Assembly (NCBI RefSeq): GCF_008180725.1
Contig: NZ_VTEV01000008.1
Location: forward strand, 1 to 64,000
Length of the DNA stretch: 64,000 nt
Origin: Sutcliffiella horikoshii
GTDB taxonomy: Bacteria; Bacillota; Bacilli; Bacillales; Bacillaceae_I
Reading direction: 5' to 3'
This document shows, piece after piece, positions 33,668 through 42,719 of the stretch. A model generated the notes under the pieces. The model saw only the letters and a program-made list of their open reading frames with translations. It did not search any database and was not told where the DNA came from. A program made the position numbers and the translations under genes. Numbering within the stretch: the stretch's first letter is position 1; each line of letters opens with the position of its first letter.

Positions 33668-35089
33668 ATGATAGACATAATTATTGAATGGAGTAATAAA
33701 ATTCTTTGGTCTTATGTTCTTATTGCTTTATTGGTTGGCTTAGGGATTTACTTTTCTTTGAAATCAAAGTTTGTTCAGTTTAGACAGATTGGTGAGATGT
33801 TTCGGTTATTAAAAGAGAGCCCGACCTCAAATGAAGCGAAAAAGAGAGTGTCGTCCTTTGGTGCCTTCTGTATCAGTGCGGCAACTCGAATAGGAACAGG
33901 TAACCTTGCAGGTGTGGCAATTGCCATCTCTCTTGGAGGTCCTGGTGCTGTATTTTGGATGTGGGTGGTTGCGCTGTTTGGTGCGTCCTTAAGTTTTATT
34001 GAAAGTACGCTTGCGCAGGTATACAAGGTAAAGGATAAGAGCGGATTCAAAGGTGGACCAGCCTACTATATGCAAAAGGCAATGGGAGCACGTTGGATGG
34101 GTGTTTTATTCGCTGTCTTGATCACGTTCTGTTTTGGGCTGGCATTTACGTCGGTTCAGGCGAACACGATTACCGTCGCGTTTAACGAAGCCTTTGGCGT
34201 GAATCGCTTAGTGCTTGGATTAGTACTTACGGCAATTGTAGCTATGGTAATCTTCGGAGGAGTAAAGAGAATTGCCAAAGTTTCACAAGTCGTCGTACCA
34301 GTTATGGCTGTTTCTTACCTGTTGTTGGCGCTATATGTCATTGCAATCAATATTGGAGAAATTCCAGGATTAATCGGCGTGATTATCTCAAGTGCCTTTG
34401 GCTTTAACGAAGCGGTAGCCGGTGGTATCGGTGCTGCCATTATGAATGGTGTAAAACGTGGACTGTTCTCGAATGAAGCTGGTATGGGTAGTGCTCCGGT
34501 TGCAGCGGCAACTGCTGACGTAAGTCATCCTGCCAAACAAGGTTTCATTCAGACACTCGGAGTATTTGTGGATACTATCTTAATTTGTAGTGCAACAGCC
34601 TTCATTATACTGCTGGCAGGAATTCCTGGCGGAGAAGAAATGGAAGGAATTGAGTTGACACAGGTGGCGCTAGCTGAACATGTTGGCCCTTGGGCGAGCA
34701 TCTTCATAGCGATTGCAATTCTATTATTCTGCTTTAGTTCCATTATCGGAAACTATTATTATGGAGAATCCAATATAGAATTTATTAAAGAAAGCAAAAC
34801 AGCGATAATGATTTTCCGCTTTGCAGTTCTTGGTATGACAGTCTTTGGTTCAGTAGCTAGTCTGAGCATGGTGTGGAATCTCGCAGATTTATTCATGGCA
34901 TTGATGGCTATTACCAACCTTATAGCATTGGCCTTTATCGGGAAAATTGCTCTTGCTGTTCTGAAGGATTATCTAAAGCAACGTAAAGAAGGAAAAGATC
35001 CTGTATTCTATGCGAGTAATATTAAAGGGTTAGAAAATACGGAATGCTGGGAAGATGAGTCGGCAAGTGCTGAGGAAAAAGGTGCATAA
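33668..35089 (+). CDS. alsT: Alanine/glycine:sodium symporter (AGCS family)
   Basis: A 473-residue membrane carrier with about 11 helices and the family signature (NLAGVAIAISLGGPGAVFWMWVVALFG near residues 80-110; GLFSNEAGMGSAP near 260). It imports alanine, glycine or glutamine with sodium. ATG 33668 follows AAAGGTGTG; a GTG 30 bases upstream is in frame but lacks a good site. A structured leader precedes it. The gene symbol is by family; the substrate is not certain. Confidence 0.85.
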   Translation: MIDIIIEWSNKILWSYVLIALLVGLGIYFSLKSKFVQFRQIGEMFRLLKESPTSNEAKKRVSSFGAFCISAATRIGTGNLAGVAIAISLGGPGAVFWMWVVALFGASLSFIESTLAQVYKVKDKSGFKGGPAYYMQKAMGARWMGVLFAVLITFCFGLAFTSVQANTITVAFNEAFGVNRLVLGLVLTAIVAMVIFGGVKRIAKVSQVVVPVMAVSYLLLALYVIAINIGEIPGLIGVIISSAFGFNEAVAGGIGAAIMNGVKRGLFSNEAGMGSAPVAAATADVSHPAKQGFIQTLGVFVDTILICSATAFIILLAGIPGGEEMEGIELTQVALAEHVGPWASIFIAIAILLFCFSSIIGNYYYGESNIEFIKESKTAIMIFRFAVLGMTVFGSVASLSMVWNLADLFMALMAITNLIALAFIGKIALAVLKDYLKQRKEGKDPVFYASNIKGLENTECWEDESASAEEKGA

Positions 35090-35100
35090 ATGTTAGATGT

Positions 35101-35135
35101 AGCTGCGGGATCTATGTGATCCTGTGGCTTTTTTT
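35101..35135 (+). terminator. Terminator of the symporter gene
   Basis: AGCTGCGGGATC pairs with GATCCTGTGGCT, followed by seven T's. Confidence 0.8.
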
Positions 35136-35175
35136 AGTGTTTAGGTAATCTTCATGCTAATTCTTCATCGTCGTA

Positions 35176-35792
35176 ATGAAGACCTCCGTGACGAGGAAAA
35201 AAGAGGAGAGAAGTCCTCATTGCTGTAATGAAGACCTCCGTGAAGAGGAACAAGGAGTAGAGAGGCCCTCATCGCTGTTATCAAGACCTCAGTGACAAGG
35301 AAAAAGGGGAAGAGAGGTCCTCATCGCTGTTATCAAGACCTCCGTGACGAGGAAAAAGGAGGAGAGAAGTCCTCATTGCCGTTATGAAGACCTCCGTGAC
35401 AAGGAACAAGGAGGAGAGAAGTTCTCATTGCTGTAATGAAGACCTCTTTGACGAGGAACAAGGAGGAGAGAAGTTCTCATTGCTGTAATGAAGACCTCCG
35501 TGGCGAGGAAAAAAGGGGAGAGAAGTTCTCATTGCTGTAATGAAGACCTCCGTGACAAGGAAAAAGGAGAAGAGAAGTCCTCATCGCTGTAATGAAGACC
35601 TCCGTGACGAGGAAAAAGGAGAAGAGAAGTCCTCATCGCTGTAATGAAGACCTCCGTGAAGAGGAACGAGGAGGAGAGAAGTCCTCATCGCTGTAATCAA
35701 GACCTCCGTGACAAGGAAAAAGGAGTAGGTAGGTCCTCATTGCCAAGATGAAGACCTTTGTGACAAGTAAGTAAACCAAGAGAAGCCTTCAT
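35176..35792. repeat. Array B1: twelve 52-bp palindromic repeats
   Basis: Units begin at 35176 and then every 52 bp without exception up to 35748; the last is degenerate. Each has the arm ATGAAGACCTC (ATCAAGACCTC in a few), a purine-rich centre and the roughly complementary arm (G)AAGTCCTCAT or GAGGTCCTCAT. It fills the gap between the symporter terminator and the AraC regulator. The centre and spacing are clearly related to array A at 20512 and nearly identical to array B2 at 62766. Confidence 0.95.
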
Positions 35793-35885
35793 TCCTTCAC
35801 TTACCGAGCAAGCGATCTTATAACTCATGATATACTAATATTAATTGAAAGTTATCAGATTTATTTCATAAGAAGGTGAACGCAA

Positions 35886-36683
35886 ATGCTCTATCAATCT
35901 AGTAAACCTAACCCAGTTTTAGCCCCGTGGGTGGAGTGTTATTGGCGTGTTCAATTGGATGCAGGACCAACTCCTAAAAATGAAACCATTCTTCCTAATG
36001 GAAACATAGAAATGATATTTGCTTTAGATGGAAACTACACGGTGGTGAACCGACAAACCAATAAAGTCCACCAGGCATGGTTATCTGGTATTCAGCATGA
36101 ACCTTTGCACATTTCATATAAGGGAAAATCAAACTTGATAGGAATAAGGTTTCATCCATACGGTCTTTTTCCTTTTTTACGCCTCCCTGTTAACGAGACG
36201 GTAAACTCGGTGGAGCCATTAATAGATGTTACAGGAAAATTGTATGAACAGCTGTATGAACGTATCTCTCAAGCAGCCTCCACGGTAGAAGCATTCTCTA
36301 TTATAGACCTTTTTTTAAGAAGGAGTATGGATCATGATAAAGTAAAACAGCTTACACTGATGAGAGAGATAACCCGACAGCTGAATGTCCGGCCAGAACA
36401 ACCGATCTCTAAACTTGCGGACAGATTGGGTGTTTCGCAACGTCATTTGGGTAGGGTTTGTCATGATCATATGGGAGTCACTCCGAAGTTACTGGCAAGG
36501 ATATTCCGATTTGAAAAGTCGTTCAGCTATTTGTATTCACAAAAAGATGAAGAGGTTTTCAAGGCGTTAATTGACCTCGGATTCTATGATCAATCACATT
36601 TTATTAAGGAATTTAAAAGGTTTTCGGGAATGACTCCAGAAGAATATAAGAAGAGGGCAGTAGAGTCTAACAATTTTTTATAA
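35886..36683 (+). CDS. AraC-family transcriptional regulator
   Basis: A 265-residue regulator. The N-terminal ~150 residues match the DUF6597-type domain common before AraC DNA-binding domains. The two helix-turn-helix motifs lie at about 170-255 (ISKLADRLGVSQRHLGRVC and IDLGFYDQSHFIKEFKRFSGMTPEEY, both in one domain). It probably controls the DUF1761 and DinB-like genes that follow in the same direction. AGAAGGTG lies upstream of the ATG. Confidence 0.85.
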   Translation: MLYQSSKPNPVLAPWVECYWRVQLDAGPTPKNETILPNGNIEMIFALDGNYTVVNRQTNKVHQAWLSGIQHEPLHISYKGKSNLIGIRFHPYGLFPFLRLPVNETVNSVEPLIDVTGKLYEQLYERISQAASTVEAFSIIDLFLRRSMDHDKVKQLTLMREITRQLNVRPEQPISKLADRLGVSQRHLGRVCHDHMGVTPKLLARIFRFEKSFSYLYSQKDEEVFKALIDLGFYDQSHFIKEFKRFSGMTPEEYKKRAVESNNFL

Positions 36684-36750
36684 AATGTCCGTTTTTTACA
36701 ATCCTTACATATGACAATCTTCTATCATAAGTTGGTAGGAGGTGAGAAAT

Positions 36751-37161
36751 GTGGAGATGCAAAATATTTTGGTTGACATCAACTACTGGGCTGTGCTGGT
36801 TTCGGCTCTATCAGCTTTTTTCGTTGGCGGGCTTTGGTATACGGTTCTTTTCGGGAAGGCTTGGATGGTGATACATAACTTTACAGAAGACAAATTGAGA
36901 AAGTCAGCAGGTAGAGTATTTGGTGGAGCTTTTATTTTGGCTATAATAATTTCTTTTTCATTAGCAATGTTTATTGGCCCTGAAAGTACGGGGAGTTTTG
37001 GTTTGTTTGCCGGTTTTATGGCAGGTGCATTCTATGTATCGGCAGCTTTGGGTATCACGTATCTATTTGAGCGTAAACCGTTGAAACTGTTTTTTATTGA
37101 TGCAGGATATCATATTGTTACTTTTACACTAATGGGTTGGATACTTGGAACATGGTCATGA
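36751..37161 (+). CDS. DUF1761 membrane protein
   Basis: About 136 residues with four transmembrane helices and the DUF1761 pattern (FFVGGLWYTVLFGKAWM near the N-terminus). Function unknown. The GTG at 36751 is preferred because AGGAGG lies eight bases upstream; an ATG six bases later is possible. It follows the AraC gene by about 70 bp and precedes the DinB-like gene. Confidence 0.8.
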   Translation: MEMQNILVDINYWAVLVSALSAFFVGGLWYTVLFGKAWMVIHNFTEDKLRKSAGRVFGGAFILAIIISFSLAMFIGPESTGSFGLFAGFMAGAFYVSAALGITYLFERKPLKLFFIDAGYHIVTFTLMGWILGTWS

Positions 37162-37187
37162 AAAAATATTGAAGTGGAGATGAAAAG

Positions 37188-37697
37188 ATGGAAGAAATGT
37201 TATTTAAGCAATTGCAGTTTGTACGCAAGAGAACCATTGCGGCCCTTGATGCCACAACAGAGCATTTAGCAGATGAGATGCCGGGAAATGTGAAAAACTC
37301 AATCAGGTGGAATTTGGGACATATTTTTGTTTCCCAAGATACATTGCTCTATTCGTTCATTGGAGAGGAACACCATGCACCAAAGAATTATCTTGAATTG
37401 TTTGCAATGGGTTCAAGCCCTCATCAATGGAAGGAAGAGGGTCCTACCTTGCAAGAGATTAGGGACTATTTAGTTGAACAGCCTAGTCGTATTCAAGAAG
37501 ACTTCGCTGGGAAACTGGAAGAACCGATTCAACAGCCATTCAAACTGGGGGACCATGAGCTTATAACGCTTGGGGAGCTGCTGAGCTTTGCGATATGGCA
37601 TGAGGGTTTGCATCAAGGTGCAATTAATACAATCAAGCGGGCAGCTGGGACAGAGGACCTTTGGAGTAAAGTGAAAGAGGAAAATCAGCTCGTATAA
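37188..37697 (+). CDS. DinB-family protein (putative metal-dependent)
   Basis: A 169-residue four-helix-bundle protein of the DinB/YfiT group. The three conserved histidines typical of the metal site are visible: NLGHIF (about 45), and HEGLHQG (about 143-147). Members include bacillithiol S-transferases and uncharacterised proteins. Its link to the AraC and DUF1761 genes is only by adjacency. Confidence 0.8.
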   Translation: MEEMLFKQLQFVRKRTIAALDATTEHLADEMPGNVKNSIRWNLGHIFVSQDTLLYSFIGEEHHAPKNYLELFAMGSSPHQWKEEGPTLQEIRDYLVEQPSRIQEDFAGKLEEPIQQPFKLGDHELITLGELLSFAIWHEGLHQGAINTIKRAAGTEDLWSKVKEENQLV

Positions 37698-37710
37698 AAG
37701 AAAGTGAAGT

Positions 37711-37743
37711 AGGGTGTGGCTTATGTAGTCATACCCTATTTTC
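37711..37743 (+). terminator. Terminator after the DinB-like gene
   Basis: TAGGGTGTG and CATACCCTA pair (with one wobble) around a loop, followed by TTTTCT. Confidence 0.65.
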
Positions 37744-37791
37744 TCAATAATTAGAAGTCAGTGTATCTATCTAGAAACAAATGTGGTAAAA

Positions 37792-37809
37792 TATCTTTAA
37801 TTAGAGATA
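37792..37809. promoter_or_regulatory. MhqR-like operator upstream of the dioxygenase
   Basis: TATCTTTAATTAGAGATA matches the TATCT-N2-AATT-N2-AGATA layout of the Bacillus MhqR box (quinone/catechol stress). It lies about 45 bp before the VOC dioxygenase start. Confidence 0.6.
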
Positions 37810-37851
37810 TTTAATTTCAAAGTAAAATTAACTGCAAGGAGGTACTTATAT

Positions 37852-38703
37852 ATGAAACACTTCCATCAAAGTCCTACCACTTATGTGCAGGACGTCATGA
37901 TAAATGTAGAAAATCTTCAACGCTCTGTTGACTTTTATACAAAAATAATAGGTTTTAAACTATTAGAACAAACAGATTCCCAAGCTGTATTTTCGGCAAA
38001 TGGCCAGACTCCCTTGTTGACTATAGTACAACCAAATGATATTAAACCAAAGGAGCAACGTACTACCGGCCTTTATCATTTTGCGCTTCTATTACCATCA
38101 AGAGCTGACCTAGGAAGCATCATCCACCATTTTATCGCCAATGGTGTCCGCCTCCAAGGGGCTTCAGATCACCTTGTCAGTGAGGCATTGTATTTGGCGG
38201 ATCCGGATGGAAATGGGATTGAAATTTACAGGGATCGTCCAGCTGAGGATTGGAATTGGAATGGAACAGAAGTGGAGATGGCATCAATAGCACTTGATGT
38301 GGAAGGCTTGTTAAAAGAAGGTCAAGAGACCAAATGGGATGGTCTTCCTAAAAAAACAGTCATGGGGCATATTCACCTTCACGTTTCTGAACTTAAAGAT
38401 ACCGAGAAGTTTTATACAAAAGGGCTCGGGTTTGAAGTGGTCACTCGCTATGGAGGCCAGGCTTTGTTCATCTCAACGGAACGATATCATCACCATATTG
38501 GTCTGAATACATGGAATGGAATTGGAGCACCGGCACCTGAGAGGAATTCGGTAGGACTTGTTTGGTTTTCTTTGGTGTTTTCAAGTGAAGAAAAGAAGTT
38601 GGCTACAGTTGATAGATTGATATCATTAGGTTATAAAGTAGAGATGTTGGATGGCCAACACTTTGTACAGGACCCTTCAGGCAATAAAATTAAACTTGTT
38701 TAA
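37852..38703 (+). CDS. catE: VOC-family catechol dioxygenase-like protein (CatE type)
   Basis: A 283-residue protein of two vicinal-oxygen-chelate modules. Candidate metal ligands are His near 75 (GLYHFALL), His near 171-173 (GHIHLHV) and Glu near 123 (GNGIEIYRD). The length and domain pattern fit the Bacillus catechol-2,3-dioxygenase CatE, which opens the catechol ring. An MhqR-like palindrome lies upstream, which fits induction by quinones and catechols. CAAGGAGG precedes the ATG. The symbol is by similarity. Confidence 0.75.
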   Translation: MKHFHQSPTTYVQDVMINVENLQRSVDFYTKIIGFKLLEQTDSQAVFSANGQTPLLTIVQPNDIKPKEQRTTGLYHFALLLPSRADLGSIIHHFIANGVRLQGASDHLVSEALYLADPDGNGIEIYRDRPAEDWNWNGTEVEMASIALDVEGLLKEGQETKWDGLPKKTVMGHIHLHVSELKDTEKFYTKGLGFEVVTRYGGQALFISTERYHHHIGLNTWNGIGAPAPERNSVGLVWFSLVFSSEEKKLATVDRLISLGYKVEMLDGQHFVQDPSGNKIKLV

Positions 38704-38750
38704 AAAGATTGCAAGCAATGAAGAGGGCATTTTTATAAATGAGCTGAAGG

Positions 38751-39644
38751 TCAAACATGATCCTTCAGCTCTTTCTGAAAAAAATATAGTTCATCAACAA
38801 GCTGGAAACCTGCTTTTTGATATAGATGTATTGCTGAACTATTGGTGGTATTCACACACAATTGTAGTTCTTTTATTTCATTAAATGAAAAAATCCAAGA
38901 AACTGCAATTCTTAAAAGTTCTGTACCTATGCTTTGTCCACGATAACGTTTGTCGACTGCAAAGAACTCAATACTTGCTTCAGAAAACTCAGGTTCAACC
39001 TCCACATAAATGTACCCGGCTAACCTTCCTTCTTTTTCCACATGAAATACTTGCCTATTTTCACCAATGCGGTTAAGAATCTGTTCTCCGTTATAATATG
39101 TATAAGGAAAAACCAAGTTGTGCAGGTTGATCATCTCGCTGTAGTGATGCTCCGGAAGTATGGGTAGCATAGAATTTTGAGTTGTTATGAAATCGTTTTG
39201 TCTCAATATCAAAATAGCCTGTTCGCTTTGTTTCGAGAAGTTAAACGCAGTTGTGACTGAAGCTGCTAAATTATTCTCTTTGTTGGGAAACATGCAAAGT
39301 TTCTCTATTGCTGATGGGATGAGTTGCATCATTTGCTGAAATAAAAGGTAAACTGGTTCTTGCTGATTAGCTTCTAAAAAGGGGCCCCAGACTTCTGCAG
39401 ATTTCTGCTCAATATCAGCATCAAATCCAATCACCCCAATCAATGTTTCTTCCTCATAGGCTAATATGAAAGCTTTTTCGAATGGTATATCTGTAAAATC
39501 ATTCCTTAAAGTGGAGGCTATCTCTTCAGGTTGTCGGCCGCAATATCCGATGTGGCTGTGAGCTTGTCTATTAAGCCTTGCAATAAAAGCTGCCACTGTA
39601 TCTATGGTATCTCTAGAAGGAAAGGCCATGATTATTTCATCCAT
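38751..39644 (-). CDS. GNAT-family N-acetyltransferase
   Basis: About 297 residues. The C-terminal ~130 residues form the GNAT fold with the acetyl-CoA loop (VDKRYRGQSIGTELLR); the N-terminal half looks like a degenerate second GNAT domain. Substrate unknown. ATG 39644 is chosen because GGAGTGG lies just upstream. Its 3' end runs close to the convergent dioxygenase gene. Confidence 0.8.
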   Translation of the reverse strand: MDEIIMAFPSRDTIDTVAAFIARLNRQAHSHIGYCGRQPEEIASTLRNDFTDIPFEKAFILAYEEETLIGVIGFDADIEQKSAEVWGPFLEANQQEPVYLLFQQMMQLIPSAIEKLCMFPNKENNLAASVTTAFNFSKQSEQAILILRQNDFITTQNSMLPILPEHHYSEMINLHNLVFPYTYYNGEQILNRIGENRQVFHVEKEGRLAGYIYVEVEPEFSEASIEFFAVDKRYRGQSIGTELLRIAVSWIFSFNEIKELQLCVNTTNSSAIHLYQKAGFQLVDELYFFQKELKDHV

Positions 39645-39663
39645 TTGATTCCACTCCCTAATA

Positions 39664-39693
39664 AAAAATCCCGGAGTGTGCACGGCTCCGGGA
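39664..39693 (-). terminator. Terminator of the small membrane protein gene
   Basis: TCCCGGAG and CTCCGGGA form a perfect stem, with TTTTTTAT following on the minus strand. It ends the minus-strand gene at 39728 before the acetyltransferase start. Confidence 0.8.
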
Positions 39694-39727
39694 CTTGTTA
39701 GACTATTAAAAATTATAACACAAATAA

Positions 39728-39907
39728 TTATCGATTTATGAGGTTTCGTACCCCTCTATAGATTAAGGCAAGTGAGAATACTAGAACGGTAATGACGCCT
39801 AAAATACTAGTGATCGGCTCAAGAGCAGCAAACGTTCCTGTCATTGGTACTCTAAGAAGCGCAAAACCTGCTAGCATGGCAGCGAAAAACAGAATGATTC
39901 TTTCCAT
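39728..39907 (-). CDS. Small two-helix membrane protein
   Basis: 59 residues, two hydrophobic helices (about 3-20 and 30-50) and a basic C-terminus. AGGAGGGTG lies before the ATG. Not recognised. Confidence 0.65.
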   Translation of the reverse strand: MERIILFFAAMLAGFALLRVPMTGTFAALEPITSILGVITVLVFSLALIYRGVRNLINR

Positions 39908-40064
39908 ATAACACCCTCCTTTTTCTTTGCTAACACTATATGTGTATAGGCTTAAACTTGTCAGCGCTTTCAAAAAAATTCTTTTTCTTGGAACATTGTT
40001 CAGTTATGTAATAGGAACAATTGGGTAAAAAAATAAAAAGAGATAGAAGAGCGGGAGTGAGGAT

Positions 40065-40757
40065 ATGGAGGATATAATAGATTCAGTGAAGGAATCTTTT
40101 CTGGCAATATTACCAGTATCAGCGGTAATCATTTTACTTCAAATCTTTTTAATAGGACTTCCTTTTGAGAAGTTCCTTTTATTTTTAATAGGGCTTTTGA
40201 TGGTCACCTTAGGATTAATGTTCTTTCTGATGGGGGTCAATATAGGACTTTTACCTGTTGGAGAGATGATTGGAAAGGCTCTCCCAAAACCAAAGAAAAA
40301 GTGGCTGATCATTGTTGTCGGGCTATTGTTAGGTATCGCAGTCACTGTGGCAGAACCTGATGTGAGGGTGTTGGCAACACAGGTGGATGAAGTATCTGAG
40401 GGGAAGATTACCTCGACTGTCTTAATCCTTTCCGTTGCACTGGGAGTAGGGATATTCGTGGCACTGGCGATGGTAAGAACCATCTATAAAATAAAACTGC
40501 CTTATCTTATGATGCCTGCTTATTTGCTTGTTTTTCTACTTGCATTCGTTACTCCGGATACATTTGTTCCGATTTCATTTGATGCTGGCGGGGTAACGAC
40601 AGGTCCGCTTACCGTACCGTTTATCCTTGCTTTGGGAGTCGGTGTTGCATCTGTAATGAGAAAAAATGAATCATCAAGCGAAGGCTTTGGATTAGTTGCA
40701 TTAGCTTCCATCGGGCCAATCCTTGCAGTTCTATTATTAGGGGTGATTTATCAATGA
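40065..40757 (+). CDS. DUF1538 membrane protein, first subunit
   Basis: A 230-residue protein with six or seven helices and the DUF1538 motifs (MGVNIGLLPVGEMIG; ISFDAGGVTTGPLTVPFILALGVG). The family is thought to be a membrane transporter of unknown substrate. It overlaps its paralogue by four bases, so the two probably form one complex. GGGAGTGAGG precedes the ATG. Confidence 0.85.
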   Translation: MEDIIDSVKESFLAILPVSAVIILLQIFLIGLPFEKFLLFLIGLLMVTLGLMFFLMGVNIGLLPVGEMIGKALPKPKKKWLIIVVGLLLGIAVTVAEPDVRVLATQVDEVSEGKITSTVLILSVALGVGIFVALAMVRTIYKIKLPYLMMPAYLLVFLLAFVTPDTFVPISFDAGGVTTGPLTVPFILALGVGVASVMRKNESSSEGFGLVALASIGPILAVLLLGVIYQ

Positions 40758-41482
40758 TTCACGACATCTTTAAGGGTTTTGGTGCGCTGCTTCTTGAGGT
40801 AACCTTTGCATTAGTGCCGTTATTAATATTTTTCCTCGTTTTTCAATTCATTTTTTTAAAACTAAACTGGGATAAACTAAAGAAAATTTTGTTTGGTTTT
40901 GCGTTTTCTTACATAGGACTGGCGTTATTCCTTCAAGGAGTTCATATAGGTTTTATGCCAATAGGAGAAAAGATGGGGGAGAACCTTGGAGATATGAATT
41001 ATTCTTGGATCTTGATTCCGATTGGTTTTGTTCTTGGTTTTGTTGCCACGATAGCAGAACCTGCTGTAAGGGTGTTGAATAAAGAGGTATCTGATGTCAC
41101 GGATGGATATATATCAAAGAAAGCGATGCTTTTAACTCTGTCTGTTGGAGTAGGGGTAGCTATCGCTTTATCCATGCTCCGTATCCAGTTCAATTTTTCT
41201 ATATGGTATTACATCATACCAGGCTACCTTATCGCATTTATCCTTCTATTTTTCACCAAAAAAATCTTCGTCAGTATAGCCTTTGATTCCGGGGGAGTTG
41301 CAACTGGACCTATGACGGTTACCTTTATTCTTTCCATGGCGGTAGGAGTTGCATCTGTTACAGAGGGAAGTGACCCTTTGACTGATGGGTTTGGAATGAT
41401 TGCACTTGTAGCACTTGCTCCCATTATTTCTGTTCTTGTGTTAGGTATTCTTTATAAAAAGGAATTGGAAGAGAAGGCTTAA
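40754..41482 (+). CDS. DUF1538 membrane protein, second subunit
   Basis: A 242-residue paralogue of the preceding gene with the same motifs (QGVHIGFMPIGEKMG; IAFDSGGVATGPMTVTFILSMAVG). The ATGA overlap indicates translational coupling. Paired DUF1538 genes suggest a heteromeric membrane transporter; the DSGG/DAGG loop may form part of the substrate path, by analogy with inverted-repeat carriers. Confidence 0.85.
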   Translation: MIHDIFKGFGALLLEVTFALVPLLIFFLVFQFIFLKLNWDKLKKILFGFAFSYIGLALFLQGVHIGFMPIGEKMGENLGDMNYSWILIPIGFVLGFVATIAEPAVRVLNKEVSDVTDGYISKKAMLLTLSVGVGVAIALSMLRIQFNFSIWYYIIPGYLIAFILLFFTKKIFVSIAFDSGGVATGPMTVTFILSMAVGVASVTEGSDPLTDGFGMIALVALAPIISVLVLGILYKKELEEKA

Positions 41483-41504
41483 AAAAAGTGCGTGTCATAA
41501 ATAA

Positions 41505-41540
41505 ATGGAGCTGAAATCGACTGGTTGATTTCAGCTCCAT
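41505..41540. terminator. Bidirectional terminator
   Basis: ATGGAGCTGAAATC and GATTTCAGCTCCAT pair perfectly (14 bp), with T's on the plus side. It serves the DUF1538 pair and the convergent dioxygenase. Confidence 0.85.
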
Positions 41541-41547
41541 TTTCTAT

Positions 41548-42516
41548 TTAGATTATTTCCAGTGGTCGTAAACTTGCCTCAATTTCTTCTCTTTTTGGTT
41601 CTAAAAATGGAGGAAGTGCAAGCTTTTCTCCCATTGTTTCTAAAGGCTCGTCTGCACTGAACCCGGGAGTGTCTGTGGATAGTTCAAAAAGAATCCCATT
41701 AGGCTCTCTAAAGTAGAGTGCCTTAAAATAATATCTCTCAACTTCTCCTGAGTTCGGAAGGCGGGTTTCTCTCACCCTTTGTACCCATTCTTGGAACTCC
41801 TCTTTGTTTGGAACGCGGAATGCTACATGATGTACGCCACCACGTCCAATTTTTTCAGGTGGAAGATCAGGCCTTGTCTCAATATGCACTTCTGCTCCTG
41901 GCCCGCCTGCCCCTGTTGTATATACTTCAATGGCAGGAAACTCCCCTTTAAGAGAGGGATATGACCCTTTATGCTGAAAGCCAAGCACATTCGTTAAGAT
42001 GCTTGTGGTTGGCAGAGCAGATTTAACCGTCAACGTTACTGGTCCAAGTCCAATAATGGCATGTTCTTTCGGAATGTCTTTCTTTTCCCATGGAACTCCT
42101 GCTGGAACACCCTTTTCCCCGTTATCAGCCACTAATAATAGTTTGGTTCCTTCATAATCTTCAAACGCTAAAGAGTCCCTGTCTGCACGCTGTTTTATTT
42201 CTTCTTGTTTTATGTTGAATGTTTGAAATCTCTGTTGCCAAAAGCGAAGTGATTCAGTTGTTGCCACCCGCAAGGAGGTTGAAGAAATGCTTGAAACTCC
42301 CTCATGCGTTCTGCCTAGACCAGGTATATCGAAAAAGGTAATCTCTGTTCCCGGATTTCCTTCTGCATCACCATAAAACAGATGATAAGAGGAGGTGTTA
42401 TCTTGATTGACGGTCTTTTTAACAAGTCGCATTCCAAGAACCTCTGTAAAAAAATGATAATTCTTTTCTGCTTTGGCAGTTAATAAAGAAACGTGGTGTA
42501 AACCTAACAGTTCCAT
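41548..42516 (-). CDS. mhqO: Ring-cleaving dioxygenase (MhqO/MhqA type)
   Basis: A 322-residue VOC protein of the Bacillus hydroquinone-specific dioxygenase group. The N-terminal GLHHVSLLTAKAEKN has the first His ligand, GGVHHVAFRVP the second, and GILFELSTDTPGF the Glu. It helps remove quinones and hydroquinones. A perfect MhqR-type palindrome lies 40 bp upstream. The exact orthologue (MhqA, MhqE or MhqO) cannot be told from the sequence alone. Confidence 0.85.
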   Translation of the reverse strand: MELLGLHHVSLLTAKAEKNYHFFTEVLGMRLVKKTVNQDNTSSYHLFYGDAEGNPGTEITFFDIPGLGRTHEGVSSISSTSLRVATTESLRFWQQRFQTFNIKQEEIKQRADRDSLAFEDYEGTKLLLVADNGEKGVPAGVPWEKKDIPKEHAIIGLGPVTLTVKSALPTTSILTNVLGFQHKGSYPSLKGEFPAIEVYTTGAGGPGAEVHIETRPDLPPEKIGRGGVHHVAFRVPNKEEFQEWVQRVRETRLPNSGEVERYYFKALYFREPNGILFELSTDTPGFSADEPLETMGEKLALPPFLEPKREEIEASLRPLEII

Positions 42517-42555
42517 AGGTTATCACTCCTTTTATAAATATGGTTTTACTTAAAA

Positions 42556-42573
42556 TATCTTGAATTCAAGATA
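42556..42573. promoter_or_regulatory. MhqR-type operator (perfect palindrome)
   Basis: TATCTTGAATTCAAGATA is a perfect 18-bp palindrome with the MhqR-box layout, just upstream of the mhqO-like gene. Confidence 0.75.
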
Positions 42574-42719
42574 ATTATAACATGGCTTTTTCACATTCTC
42601 AATAGAAACAAATTATTAGAAAAATACAAAATTTTTATGTGTTTTTCTGCTTTTTTATTGCTAAATTTCCCGTTTCAAAATATATTTATTATATATATAT
42701 GTAGGAGAGTGATGAGAAC

